Assembly: GCF_035974275.1 (NCBI RefSeq)
Contig: NZ_CP142422.1
Coordinates: 3,472,001 to 3,536,000 of the forward strand
Origin: Chryseobacterium sp. MYb264
Lineage (GTDB): Bacteria; Bacteroidota; Bacteroidia; Flavobacteriales; Weeksellaceae
Direction: 5' to 3'
Length of the DNA stretch: 64,000 nt
The notes beneath the pieces were generated by a model, which was given only the letters and a program-made list of their open reading frames with translations, had not been told where the DNA came from and did not search any database. The translations under genes and the position numbers were made by a program. This document shows positions 17,586 to 25,554 of the stretch, piece by piece (the first letter of the stretch is position 1; every line of letters starts with the position of its first letter).

Positions 17586-18056
17586 ATGAAAACCATAACA
17601 TATTTAAAAGGCGATGCAACAAACCCTCAAATTGAAGGGAATAAAATCATTACCCATATCTGCAACTATATCGGAGGTTGGGGAAAAGGTTTTGTTTTGG
17701 CAATTTCAAATCGATGGAAGAAGCCTGAAAATGAATACAGAAAATGGTTTCAAAATGGGAATAATTTTAACCTTGGCGAAATTCAAATGGTTCAGGTTGA
17801 AGACAAACTTTGGGTTTGCAACATGATTGGGCAGCATAAAATTATTACCAATTCAAAAGGAGTTCCGCCGATCAGATATGAAGCTGTTGAAGTGTGTTTG
17901 GAGAAACTTTCTGCTGAAGCTTTACAGTTAAATGCAAGTATTCACATGCCAAGAATCGGATGCGGTTTGGCAGGTGGAAAATGGGAAGAAATTGAACTAA
18001 TTATTGATAGAACCTTGCTGAAAAATAATGTAGAGGTATATGTTTATGATTTTTGA
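17586..18056 (+). CDS. Macrodomain protein, TARG1/Poa1-like
   Basis: A stand-alone 156-aa macrodomain. LKGDATNP begins the fold; NYIGGWGKGFVLAIS is the ribose/phosphate loop (GKG type), and MPRIGCGLAGGKWEE matches the second loop of the ALC1/TARG1/Poa1 branch. Enzymes of this branch release ADP-ribose from acidic residues or DNA, or hydrolyse ADP-ribose 1''-phosphate. The Asp that serves as nucleophile partner in TARG1 (GCGLD) is Ala here, as in Poa1-like proteins. ADP-ribose 1''-phosphate is a downstream product of KptA chemistry, and kptA lies in the same island, which makes a Poa1-like role attractive. Confidence 0.88.
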   Translation: MKTITYLKGDATNPQIEGNKIITHICNYIGGWGKGFVLAISNRWKKPENEYRKWFQNGNNFNLGEIQMVQVEDKLWVCNMIGQHKIITNSKGVPPIRYEAVEVCLEKLSAEALQLNASIHMPRIGCGLAGGKWEEIELIIDRTLLKNNVEVYVYDF

Positions 18057-18071
18057 TAAAATGAAATAACA

Positions 18072-18665
18072 ATGAAGGAATTTGAAATAAGAGCAGATTA
18101 TAAAAACGAAACTTTGGTTGTATATCAGGCCTATAACAAAGCCATTGCAAAATCGGCGGTAGAAAATCAAAAATTTTGTTCTCCATTTTCATTTGCAAGA
18201 ATGACTTGGATAAAACCTTCTTTTCTTTGGATGATGGAACGTAGCAATTATGGCCAGAAATCTAACCAGGAATGTACTCTTGCGTTGCATATTAAACGAG
18301 ATGCATGGGAAAATGCGCTACAGAAAGCGATTCTTACTTCACCGGAGAAAAGAGTTTATTCCGATCCAAGTTTATGGGAAAAAGAGTTTGAAAATGCTGA
18401 GGTATATGTGCAATGGGATCCTGAAAGAAATATCAAAGGAGCAAAGCTTAATTATCGGTCTATTCAGGTTGGAATAAGTCGTTATCTGATTGAGGAGTTT
18501 AATGAAGACTGGATTGTGAAAATAGAAGATTATTCTCCTTTGGTTAAGAAAATACTGAATCTTACAAAATCAGGGGATTTTAGCAAAGCAAAAAAATTAT
18601 TGCCTGTCGAAAAAAATTATCCTTTATCAGAGAAACTCGCTCATAGGATTGGGGCGGATATTTAA
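18072..18665 (+). CDS. DUF4291 protein, copy 1
   Basis: A 197-aa member of DUF4291, recognised by VYQAYNKAIAKSAVENQKF, FARMTWIKPSFLWMMERSNYG (around residues 41-60) and the Trp-Asp-Pro motif VQWDPERN with RSIQVGIS. No biochemical function is established that I can state. The invariant Arg, Trp, Lys and the WDP motif suggest an enzyme that binds a nucleotide-like ligand. A second copy lies at 19914-20549, with the crystallin-J1-type and PARG genes between them. It starts 15 bp after the macrodomain gene. A role in making or reading ADP-ribose marks is guessed from context. Confidence 0.88.
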   Translation: MKEFEIRADYKNETLVVYQAYNKAIAKSAVENQKFCSPFSFARMTWIKPSFLWMMERSNYGQKSNQECTLALHIKRDAWENALQKAILTSPEKRVYSDPSLWEKEFENAEVYVQWDPERNIKGAKLNYRSIQVGISRYLIEEFNEDWIVKIEDYSPLVKKILNLTKSGDFSKAKKLLPVEKNYPLSEKLAHRIGADI

Positions 18666-18685
18666 TTAATTATTAACCATTCGAA

Positions 18686-19099
18686 ATGAAAACAAAAATA
18701 CTATACAGACCCGTCGGAGAAAAAGAAATGCTTTTAATTATAGAAAGCAATTACAAAAAGTTTCCTCCAAGGCTGAAATGGCAACCGATTTTCTATCCCG
18801 TTTTGAATGAAGATTATGCTTCCGAAATTGCAGAAAAATGGAACACAAGAGATGAAGCTGGAAATTATTTAGGTTTGGTGACGAAGTTTGAAGTGTTGGA
18901 GGAAGTTGTCAATCAATATCCTTCACAAAATGTTGGCGCGAGAAATCATAATGAATTGTGGGTTCCTTCAGAAGAATTGGAAATATTTAATCAGGCAATC
19001 GTTGGAAATATTGAAGTGACAAAAGTTTTCATGGGAAAAGATTTCAAAAAAGCGGCAAATGAAGCGATAGAAAATTTATTATTAAACATTAAAAACTAA
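18686..19099 (+). CDS. Small ADP-ribosylation/crystallin-J1-type protein
   Basis: A 137-aa protein beginning KILYRPVGEKEMLLIIESNYKKFP, then PRLKWQPIFYPVLNEDYASEIAEKWN and ELWVPSEELEIFNQAIVGNIEV. Relatives in this phylum are commonly annotated 'ADP-ribosylation/crystallin J1', but it lacks the Asp clusters of true ADP-ribosylglycohydrolases and is less than half their length. The L-Y-R-P-V opening and the W-V-P-x-E-E-L segment resemble the R … E layout of small ADP-ribosyltransferase-like folds; this is only an impression. It sits 20 bp after DUF4291 copy 1 and 2 bp before the PARG gene. Confidence 0.65.
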   Translation: MKTKILYRPVGEKEMLLIIESNYKKFPPRLKWQPIFYPVLNEDYASEIAEKWNTRDEAGNYLGLVTKFEVLEEVVNQYPSQNVGARNHNELWVPSEELEIFNQAIVGNIEVTKVFMGKDFKKAANEAIENLLLNIKN

Positions 19100-19101
19100 C
19101 A

Positions 19102-19914
19102 ATGACCAATAAAGGAATGGCAAAAGATACATTGGAAATCTTAGCCAAGAAATATTATATAAACGAACACAACGAAAAAATCAGCATAGAAAATGAAATG
19201 GAAATCTGTACGAAAGAAACCGTTTTATTTTCATCCGAAAAATTGTCTGAAATGACAAAAAATGAGCTTCCTGACACCAATTTCGAAACACAATTTGAAG
19301 TCTGGAAATGCAGTTCTTTAAAAGCAATTTTACAATTAGCCGAAGAAGAAGATCAGGAAAAACTGATGTGTCTGAATTTTGCATCAGCAAAAAATCCGGG
19401 CGGTGGCTTTATCAACGGAGCCGAAGCGCAGGAAGAAAGTCTGGCGAGAACTTCGGGACTTCACGACAGTTTGCTTCAGGGTTGGGAATATTACGATACC
19501 CATCGCGCAATGGAGTCTTGTTTTTATACCGATATGATGATTTACAGCCCGAAAGTTCCGGTTTTCAGAAAGGATAAAGGTGAATTGTTGCCGAAACCTG
19601 TTTTGTGCAATTTCATCACTTCTCCGGCGGTTAATGCAGGAGTTGTAAAACGTCAGGAACCGGAAAGAGAAGGTGAAATTTTCGGAGCAATGGATATTAG
19701 AACAGATAAAATGCTGTCTTTGGCTTTAAGTCAGGGAAATGAAACCTTGATTTTGGGAGCTTGGGGATGCGGAGTTTTTAGAAATGATCCGAAAGAAATT
19801 GCCGAATTATTCAAAAAGCATCTTCACGGGAAGTATAAAAATAAATTTAAAAGAGTGGTTTTTGCAATTCTCACGAAGAAGGAGGAAATGATACAACCGT
19901 TCGAGGAAATATAA
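19102..19914 (+). CDS. Bacterial-type poly(ADP-ribose) glycohydrolase (TIGR02452)
   Basis: A 270-aa macrodomain-fold hydrolase. The PARG signature GGG-x7-QEE is complete: Gly100-Gly102 then Gln110-Glu111-Glu112 in NPGGGFINGAEAQEESLART. Later motifs YSPKVPVFR and ILGAWGCGVFRNDP complete the ADP-ribose pocket. Such enzymes cleave ribose-ribose bonds in poly(ADP-ribose), and bacterial ones often act on terminal ADP-ribose. MTNKGMAKDT could also start at Met6. Its last base overlaps the ATG of DUF4291 copy 2, so the two are translationally coupled. It is catalytically intact by inspection. Confidence 0.93.
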   Translation: MTNKGMAKDTLEILAKKYYINEHNEKISIENEMEICTKETVLFSSEKLSEMTKNELPDTNFETQFEVWKCSSLKAILQLAEEEDQEKLMCLNFASAKNPGGGFINGAEAQEESLARTSGLHDSLLQGWEYYDTHRAMESCFYTDMMIYSPKVPVFRKDKGELLPKPVLCNFITSPAVNAGVVKRQEPEREGEIFGAMDIRTDKMLSLALSQGNETLILGAWGCGVFRNDPKEIAELFKKHLHGKYKNKFKRVVFAILTKKEEMIQPFEEI

Positions 19915-20549
19915 TGGAACTCAAATTAAAAAAATATAGAGAACAACTACAAGATTGGCCTGAAAAAGGACATCACATCATGGCTCAATATGATGATGAA
20001 AAAATAATTGTGTATCAATCATACCGAAAAGAAATTGGTGGATTTGCTGTTGAAAATCAATATTTTGGCGGAGCATTCAGCCTGGAAAGAATGACATGGA
20101 TTAAACCTAATTTCCTTTGGATGATGTACCGAAACGGTTGGGGAAGAAAAGAAGATCAGGAATCAGTTTTGGCAATTCATTTGAAAATGGAAGCGTTCAA
20201 AAAATATCTAGAAAACGCAGTGTATTCTTCCTATAATGAACGATTGGGAATTTCAAGAGAAAAATGGCAAGATCAAGTGAAAGAATCTTCTGTAAGATTG
20301 CAATGGGATCCGGATCATGATCCTTTTGGAAATAAATTGGAAAGAAGAGCGATCCAGATTGGTTTAAGAAATGATTTCGTTAAAACTTTTACTAAAGAAG
20401 ATCTAATTTTAATTGAAGATATTTCGGAATTTGTAAAAGAACAACATCAATTTGTATTGAATGACGATTTGGATCAATTAATTCTTCCTGAAGAAAAATC
20501 GTTGTTGTTTGATGATGAAGATTTAAATAAAAAATTAAGGTTAAAGTAA
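19914..20549 (+). CDS. DUF4291 protein, copy 2
   Basis: A 211-aa second DUF4291 member with the same motifs as copy 1: VYQSYRKEIGGFAVENQYF, LERMTWIKPNFLWMMYRNGWG, VRLQWDPDHDP and RRAIQIGLR. Overall similarity to copy 1 is moderate, so the duplication is not recent or the copies were acquired separately. It overlaps the PARG gene upstream and the ADP-ribosylglycohydrolase downstream by 1 bp each. The tight coupling of PARG, DUF4291 and ARH suggests they act on one substrate. Confidence 0.9.
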   Translation: MELKLKKYREQLQDWPEKGHHIMAQYDDEKIIVYQSYRKEIGGFAVENQYFGGAFSLERMTWIKPNFLWMMYRNGWGRKEDQESVLAIHLKMEAFKKYLENAVYSSYNERLGISREKWQDQVKESSVRLQWDPDHDPFGNKLERRAIQIGLRNDFVKTFTKEDLILIEDISEFVKEQHQFVLNDDLDQLILPEEKSLLFDDEDLNKKLRLK

Positions 20550-21457
20550 TGAAAGATAAACTCTTACTCGCTTCAAAATCCTTGACAGGAATTTCCATTG
20601 GTGATGCTTTTGGAGAAAGTTTCTTTGGTGAAGAAAGCTTGATTAAAACCCATATTCATCAAAGAATTATTCCTGAAAGTTCTATGGATTTTACGGATGA
20701 TACAATTATGGCGATTGCTGTTTTTAAGTCTTTGGAGAAATTCGGAGAAATTAGTCAGGATTTTTTGGCAGAAGAGTTTACAAAAAATTATTATTTGGAT
20801 ATCAACCGAGGTTATGGACCTTCGATGCATCAATATTTCAGAGAGATAAAAAGCGGGGAAAATTGGAAAAATGTTTCTTATTCAAAATTTGAAGGACAAG
20901 GTTCAATGGGGAATGGAGGAGCAATGAGAGCAGCTTTAATTGGAGCTTATTTTTATGATGATTTAGTTCAGCTTAAAAGAAATGCAGAACTTTCCTGCGA
21001 AGTTACTCACGCAAACAAAGAAGCAATCGAAGGAACAAAAGCCATTGCTTTGGCGGCGGCTTTTGCAGTTCAGGAAAAATTGGGATTAATACAATTGAAT
21101 CAACAGGATTTTATTCAAAAAGTTCAAAATGAATTGGATGATTCTGATATGAAGAGCAAATTGAATAAGGCACTATATTTAGATGGAAATCCAAGTATCG
21201 AATTATTGGTGAAAACTCTTGGAAACGGCACAAAAATGACTGCTCAGGATACTGTCCCGATCGTCATCTGGATGCTTTCCAGATACAGAAAAAATTTTGA
21301 AGAATGTCTTTGGAATACTATTTCTGCTTTAGGCGACAGAGATACAACATGTGCAATGTCGGGAGGAATTAGCATTTTATGTTGTGATGAAAATACAATT
21401 CCGAACTGGATAAAAAATGTTGAAAATTTGAAAAACAGCAAATTTTATGAAAATTGA
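20549..21457 (+). CDS. ADP-ribosylglycohydrolase (DraG/ARH type), copy 1
   Basis: A 302-aa all-alpha ARH enzyme with both metal-binding clusters: FTDDT (Thr49-Asp50-Asp51) and GDRDTT (Asp263, Asp265, Thr266-267). [14 protein letters not shown] and [13 protein letters not shown] are further family motifs. These di-Mg2+ enzymes remove ADP-ribose from Arg or Ser side chains, from acetyl-ADP-ribose, or from nucleic acid ends. Its 3' end overlaps the MacroD-like gene by 11 bp in another frame, indicating translational coupling. Confidence 0.93.
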   Translation: MKDKLLLASKSLTGISIGDAFGESFFGEESLIKTHIHQRIIPESSMDFTDDTIMAIAVFKSLEKFGEISQDFLAEEFTKNYYLDINRGYGPSMHQYFREIKSGENWKNVSYSKFEGQGSMGNGGAMRAALIGAYFYDDLVQLKRNAELSCEVTHANKEAIEGTKAIALAAAFAVQEKLGLIQLNQQDFIQKVQNELDDSDMKSKLNKALYLDGNPSIELLVKTLGNGTKMTAQDTVPIVIWMLSRYRKNFEECLWNTISALGDRDTTCAMSGGISILCCDENTIPNWIKNVENLKNSKFYEN

Positions 21458-21953
21458 ATTAATAAAAGTAGACATCACCAAAATAAAAGCAGATGCCATC
21501 GTCAACGCAGCCAATTCTTCCTTGCTCGGTAGAGGCGGTGTTGATGGAGCGATTCATCGGGCAGGAGGAAAACAAATTCTTGATGAATGCATTGAAATCA
21601 GAAACCGACAAGGCAAATGTAAAACAGGAGAAGCCGTGGTAACAACTGCCGGAAATCTTCCTGCAAAATATGTCATTCATACAGTCGGTCCGGTTTGGAA
21701 TGGAGACGACGAAAAATGTTCACAATTATTGGCAAATTGTTATCAAAATTCCTTAAAATTAGCGGAAAGTCTGGATATTAAAACGATTGCTTTTCCCAAT
21801 ATCAGTACAGGAATTTACAGGTTTCCAAAAGAATTGGCTGGAAAGATTGCTGTGGATGAGGTAAAGAAATTTAATTCAGATATCATCGAAAAAATTATTT
21901 TCGTCTGTTTTGATGATGAAAATGTAGAAATTTATAAAAAATTATTGGAATAA
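21447..21953 (+). CDS. MacroD-type macrodomain hydrolase
   Basis: A 168-aa macrodomain of the MacroD/YmdB branch. [24 protein letters not shown] is split by the conserved catalytic loop, followed by [18 protein letters not shown] and [12 protein letters not shown]. MacroD enzymes remove mono-ADP-ribose from Asp/Glu and deacetylate O-acetyl-ADP-ribose, the product of sirtuins, and a sirtuin lies two genes downstream. It overlaps the 3' end of the ARH gene by 11 bp. It is the last gene before a 338-bp gap, so it may end the first operon, though I see no terminator. Confidence 0.95.
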   Translation: MKIELIKVDITKIKADAIVNAANSSLLGRGGVDGAIHRAGGKQILDECIEIRNRQGKCKTGEAVVTTAGNLPAKYVIHTVGPVWNGDDEKCSQLLANCYQNSLKLAESLDIKTIAFPNISTGIYRFPKELAGKIAVDEVKKFNSDIIEKIIFVCFDDENVEIYKKLLE

Positions 21954-22291
21954 TTTAAGACTGTTTAAATTATAAAGAGTTTATTTTAACGCAAAGTTTT
22001 AATTTAAATGTTAAAAATATTCAAGTGAGCAAAGAAGAATCAACCAATTGATTTGATATAGCTTGTTTTCAAGCCTCGCGAAGTCAATTCATTTGCCTTC
22101 TAAAAATAAGCAGAAAGAAATAAAATCTTTGTGTTAAAAAGATAGCATATTTTACCATTTAACATGATATAAGCTAAAACATTTTAAAATGCTAAACGCT
22201 CTTAAAGTATTCCGTCAGAGAATAGTGTAATTTTCCAGATTAAAAATCTGTGCAATTTGCTAAATCTGCGAGAGATTAAAAAATAAAACAA
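21954..22291. other. 338-bp gap inside the island, repeat-rich
   Basis: No ORF of note. It contains a partial 'gactgtttaaatt' resembling the MITE end at 31316, text such as 'acgcaaagttttaat' and 'aatctttgtgttaaa', and 'aatctgtgcaatttgctaaatctgcgagagatt' (22244-22276), a member of a decayed repeat found at several places in this window. The TTTGTGT at 22129 has no ACGC partner at the right spacing, so I do not call an operator. A promoter for the sirtuin operon probably lies here but is not clear. Confidence 0.5.
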
Positions 22292-22978
22292 ATGAAAAAA
22301 CTAACCATATTAACCGGCGCAGGAATTAGTGCCGAAAGCGGAATAAAAACCTTCAGAGACGGAGATGGTCTTTGGGAAAATCATAGCATCACAGATGTTG
22401 CAAGTCCGGAAGGATGGCGAAAAGACAGAGCGTTGGTATTGGAGTTTTACAACCAGAGACGTCGTCAGCTTCATGAAGTGGAACCCAATGATGCGCACAG
22501 ACTATTGGCAGAATTAGAAAAACATTTCGAGGTTCAGATCATCACGCAAAACATTGATGATTTGCACGAAAGAGCAGGTTCTACGAATATCATCCACATT
22601 CACGGAGAATTATTCAAGTCGTGTTCATGCAATAATAAAAACCTGATCTATGAAGAAAAAGGGGACATCAACATCGGGGATAAGGCGGAAGACGGCGCTC
22701 AGTTGCGACCTTTTATAGTTTGGTTCGGAGAAGATGTTCCGTTGATGAAAGAAGCGATTAAAAAAACAAAAGAGGCCGATATTTTTCTGGTAATCGGAAC
22801 GTCTTTGCAGGTGTATCCGGCAGCGGGATTATTGCACGATATTAAAGATGATTGTCTGTTAATCGTTATCAATCCTAATGAAACGGGATTTGGATACGGG
22901 CAAAGAGCGGTTGTAATGAAAGAAACGGCAACTAACGGAATGAAATTGCTGTTTGATAAATTGGTAAATCTTGCCTAA
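22292..22978 (+). CDS. Sir2-family NAD-dependent protein deacylase (CobB-like)
   Basis: A 228-aa class III sirtuin. GAGISAESGIKTFR binds NAD; TQNIDDLHERAG holds the catalytic Asn/Asp, and IHIHGELF the catalytic His. The Tyr-x-x-Arg pair in EFYNQRRR is the signature of succinyl/malonyl-accepting sirtuins. Only a CSC pair remains of the usual four zinc Cys; where the second pair should be, the sequence reads EDGAQLRPFIVWFGE. The reaction uses NAD and releases nicotinamide and O-acyl-ADP-ribose, feeding ADP-ribose hydrolases of the island. It overlaps the second ARH gene by 1 bp. Confidence 0.95.
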   Translation: MKKLTILTGAGISAESGIKTFRDGDGLWENHSITDVASPEGWRKDRALVLEFYNQRRRQLHEVEPNDAHRLLAELEKHFEVQIITQNIDDLHERAGSTNIIHIHGELFKSCSCNNKNLIYEEKGDINIGDKAEDGAQLRPFIVWFGEDVPLMKEAIKKTKEADIFLVIGTSLQVYPAAGLLHDIKDDCLLIVINPNETGFGYGQRAVVMKETATNGMKLLFDKLVNLA

Positions 22979-23919
22979 TGGAAAATGTTGTAAAAGCAGG
23001 AATTTTCGGGGTTTGCATTGGTGATGCTCTGGGTGTTCCGGTGGAATTCAAAAGCAGAGAAACTTTGAAAAGTTTTCCTGTCGCAACCATGCAGGAATTC
23101 GGATCCTGGAACCAGCCAAAAGGAACCTGGAGCGATGACAGTTCGTTAACTCTTTGTATTGCAGAACAATTAACCAAAGGATATGACTTGGAAAAGATTG
23201 GAGAAAGCTTTGTAAAATGGGTAAAATATGGACATTGGACGGCTCACGGAAGACTTTTTGATATTGGCGGAACAACCCGGCATTCCATTGCAAGATTAAT
23301 TAAAGGGGAAAGTGCCAGGTTTTCAGGAAATATTTTTGAAGAAGATAATGGGAACGGTTCTTTAATGCGAACTCTTCCCCTGGCTTTTTATCTTAAAGAT
23401 GAAGAAAATATTGAAAAATTATATCAAACGGTAAAGGAAGTTTCATCGATTACTCACGGACATTTTCGTTCGGTTTTCGCATGCTTTATCTATGTGATTT
23501 TTGCCATTGAATTAATTAAAGGGAAAGATAAAAAAGAAGCCTATCAGCGTACTCAAAAAATAGCCTTAGAATTTGCAGAAATTCAGGGTTTTAACCCCAA
23601 AGCGATTCAGCTTTTTGATAGAATTTTAAAGAATGATATTTCAAAATATCATGAAGATGAAATTAGTTCAGGAGGTTATGTTCTTCACAGTTTAGAAGCC
23701 TCATTATGGTGCTTTCTAAACTCTGAAAGTTATGCTGAAGCAGTATTGAAAGCGGTCAATTTAGGAGAAGATACCGATACAACAGGAGCCATCACAGGCG
23801 GAATTGCCGGAATTTATTATGGTTTTGATAATATTCCTGAAGAATGGGTTGAGGTGTTGGTAAGGAAAGTGGATATTGAAAAGCTGTGTGAAAAATTAGA
23901 TAAAAAAATAATGAAATAA
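22978..23919 (+). CDS. ADP-ribosylglycohydrolase, copy 2
   Basis: A 313-aa ARH enzyme distinct from copy 1. IFGVCIGDALGVPVEF opens the fold, TWSDDSS (Ser52-Asp53-Asp54) is the first metal cluster, DNGNGSLMRTLPLAF and ITHGHFRSV the middle motifs, and LGEDTDTTGAITGGIAG the second metal cluster. It is closer to the canonical bacterial ARH consensus (GxDTDT) than copy 1. It starts in overlap with the sirtuin stop and is followed 12 bp later by kptA. Two ARH enzymes in one island suggests different linkages or substrates. Confidence 0.95.
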   Translation: MENVVKAGIFGVCIGDALGVPVEFKSRETLKSFPVATMQEFGSWNQPKGTWSDDSSLTLCIAEQLTKGYDLEKIGESFVKWVKYGHWTAHGRLFDIGGTTRHSIARLIKGESARFSGNIFEEDNGNGSLMRTLPLAFYLKDEENIEKLYQTVKEVSSITHGHFRSVFACFIYVIFAIELIKGKDKKEAYQRTQKIALEFAEIQGFNPKAIQLFDRILKNDISKYHEDEISSGGYVLHSLEASLWCFLNSESYAEAVLKAVNLGEDTDTTGAITGGIAGIYYGFDNIPEEWVEVLVRKVDIEKLCEKLDKKIMK

Positions 23920-23931
23920 AAAACACAAACC

Positions 23932-24477
23932 ATGAACGAACAACAAAAGAAAAAAATAAGCAAATTTCTAAGCCTGGTTCTTAGACATAAACCCGAAGTT
24001 ATCAATCTGACTTTGGATGAAAACGGCTGGACAAGCGTTGATGAATTACTTACAAAATCAAAAAGAGATGTTCATCAGGGCTTGACCTTTGAGGAACTCG
24101 ATGAAATTGTGGAAACCAATGATAAAAAACGTTTTGTTTTTAATGAAGATAAAACCAGAATCAGAGCCAATCAAGGGCATTCGATTGATATTGATTTGGC
24201 ATTGAAACCACAACAACCGCCTGAGTTTTTGTATCACGGAACGGCCGAAAGTAATATCGACTCCATTTTAGAAAAAGGAATTGAAAAAAGAAACCGACAA
24301 CATGTTCATTTGAGTCAGGATAAAGAAACCGCTACCAAAGTAGGAATGCGTCACGGAAAACCTGTTATCCTGAGCATTAAAACTACAGAAATGTCTGAAG
24401 ACGGAATTCTGTTTTATCTTTCAGAAAATAATGTTTGGTTAACGGATTTTGTGGATGCTAAATATATTTTAAAGTAA
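23932..24477 (+). CDS. kptA: RNA 2'-phosphotransferase (Tpt1/KptA)
   Basis: A 181-aa KptA of normal length. It transfers an internal RNA 2'-phosphate to NAD, releasing ADP-ribose 1'',2''-cyclic phosphate and nicotinamide; some homologues also ADP-ribosylate RNA or DNA ends. The N-terminal domain has the catalytic pair Arg18-His19 in LSLVLRHKPE and ENGWTSVDELL. The C-terminal ART-fold domain has RIRANQGHSI, YHGT and GMRHGKPVIL with the remaining catalytic Arg residues. It is the one enzyme of the island whose reaction clearly attaches ADP-ribose. The phosphoesterase gene starts at the base after its stop. Confidence 0.96.
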   Translation: MNEQQKKKISKFLSLVLRHKPEVINLTLDENGWTSVDELLTKSKRDVHQGLTFEELDEIVETNDKKRFVFNEDKTRIRANQGHSIDIDLALKPQQPPEFLYHGTAESNIDSILEKGIEKRNRQHVHLSQDKETATKVGMRHGKPVILSIKTTEMSEDGILFYLSENNVWLTDFVDAKYILK

Positions 24478-25233
24478 ATGAAAAGAACATTAGCAATAGG
24501 TGACATTCACGGAGGGTTCGGAGCATTGAAACAGGTTTTGGAAAGAGCCAATGTAACCGAAAATGATACCTTAATTTTCCTCGGCGATTATGTCGATGGC
24601 TGGAGTGAATCTGCCCAAACCATGAAGTTTTTAATCGAACTTTCCAAAAAGCAGGAATGTATTTTCATTAAAGGAAATCATGATGCATGGACGGAAGATT
24701 GGCTTTCTTTCGGAAATGCTCCTGATGTCTGGCTTTTCAATGGCGGACAAAGCACAGTCGACAGCTATTCGGAATATTCTCCGGAAGATCTTGAAATCCA
24801 TTTAACGTTTTTTGAAAGGATGAAAAACTATTATGTAGACGAAGAAAACCGCTTGTTTATTCATGCCGGTTATTCTTCTATGCATGGACCTGAAAAAGAG
24901 GTGTATTCCAGCAATTACCGTTGGGACAGAACGCTTTGGGAAACTGCGGTTGCGATGGATAAAAAATTAGACAAAAACTCAGAACTTTATCCAAAAAGAT
25001 TGCTTTTATATAAAGAAATTTTCATCGGTCACACCCCGACTTTGTATTTGGGAAGTAAAGAGCCGATAAACAAAGCCAATGTCTGGAATTTAGATACCGG
25101 AGCCGCTTTCACGGGAGCATTGACGATTATGGATGTCAATACCAAAGAATTCTGGCAAAGCGATCCGCTTCCGAATTTATATCCTGATGAAAAAGGCAGA
25201 AATAATGATAGTTTAAGACAAAAAAACAGCTGA
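24478..25233 (+). CDS. PPP-type metallophosphoesterase
   Basis: A 251-aa calcineurin-like phosphoesterase. The metal-binding motifs are intact: GDIHG (8-12), FLGDYVDG, KGNHD, and later FIHAGYS and GHTPT. The domain is of the PPP Ser/Thr phosphatase and ApaH-like group, whose members also cleave 2',3'-cyclic phosphates or dinucleoside polyphosphates. Being directly coupled to kptA, it could act on the cyclic phosphate of ADP-ribose or prepare or erase RNA phosphates. It is the last gene of the island and is followed by a strong terminator. Confidence 0.93.
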   Translation: MKRTLAIGDIHGGFGALKQVLERANVTENDTLIFLGDYVDGWSESAQTMKFLIELSKKQECIFIKGNHDAWTEDWLSFGNAPDVWLFNGGQSTVDSYSEYSPEDLEIHLTFFERMKNYYVDEENRLFIHAGYSSMHGPEKEVYSSNYRWDRTLWETAVAMDKKLDKNSELYPKRLLLYKEIFIGHTPTLYLGSKEPINKANVWNLDTGAAFTGALTIMDVNTKEFWQSDPLPNLYPDEKGRNNDSLRQKNS

Positions 25234-25266
25234 AATATCTTCTCTGAAAAAAGGAAGATATTTTTT
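25233..25266 (+). terminator. Terminator at the end of the NAD/ADP-ribose island
   Basis: AAATATCTTC and GAAGATATTT pair around an 11-base loop and run into a T tract, starting in the phosphoesterase stop codon. Confidence 0.85.
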
Positions 25267-25276
25267 CGACATAAAA

Positions 25277-25312
25277 AATCTGCATCATCTGCAAAATCTG
25301 CGCGAATAAAAA
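25277..25312. repeat. Decayed 'ATCTGCG' intergenic repeat
   Basis: The text 'aaaatctgcatcatctgcaaaatctgcgcg' resembles stretches at 22244, 42047 (reverse) and 42210, a family of short degenerate tandem units of type AATCTGYGNN. Confidence 0.5.
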
Positions 25313-25324
25313 TATACGTCCAAT

Positions 25325-25403
25325 TTGTCATTCCGTAGGAATCTCGGCGGTTACTCTAAAAAAATAGATTCCACGCTCCTCTTCGTTCCGCTCTGAATGA
25401 CAA
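25325..25403. repeat. REP-like inverted repeat element
   Basis: TTGTCATTC (25325-25333) and GAATGACAA (25395-25403) form perfect ends of a 79-bp element. Inner arms GGAATCT and AGATTCC add pairing. This looks like a mobile palindromic intergenic element. Confidence 0.65.
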
Positions 25404-25554
25404 GCTGAATGTACATTTTGTTGAATTTCTTTGTTGAGTGAAACGCCCTTGCGAACGAAAAATATGCAGAACAATTGTAAATAAAATCTTTGCGGGCTTT
25501 GCGTTAAAAATAATCAATCAGTTTCGTAATTTTAAAGCTCGAAATATCACTTCA

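Noticed and set aside
22128..22150. A further NrtR-type operator before the sirtuin gene
   Set aside because: TTTGTGT is present, but the second half-site reads ATAGCAT instead of ACGCWAW, and the text belongs to a decayed repeat.
25498..25520. Operator-like TTTGCGT before the M14 gene
   Set aside because: Only one half-site; the partner position reads AATCAAT. It is part of the 'tttgcgggctttgcgtt' repeat text.
25438..25554. Longer N-terminus of the M14 peptidase
   Set aside because: The extra 39 codons come from repeat-like DNA and would hide the signal peptide that starts at ATG 25555.
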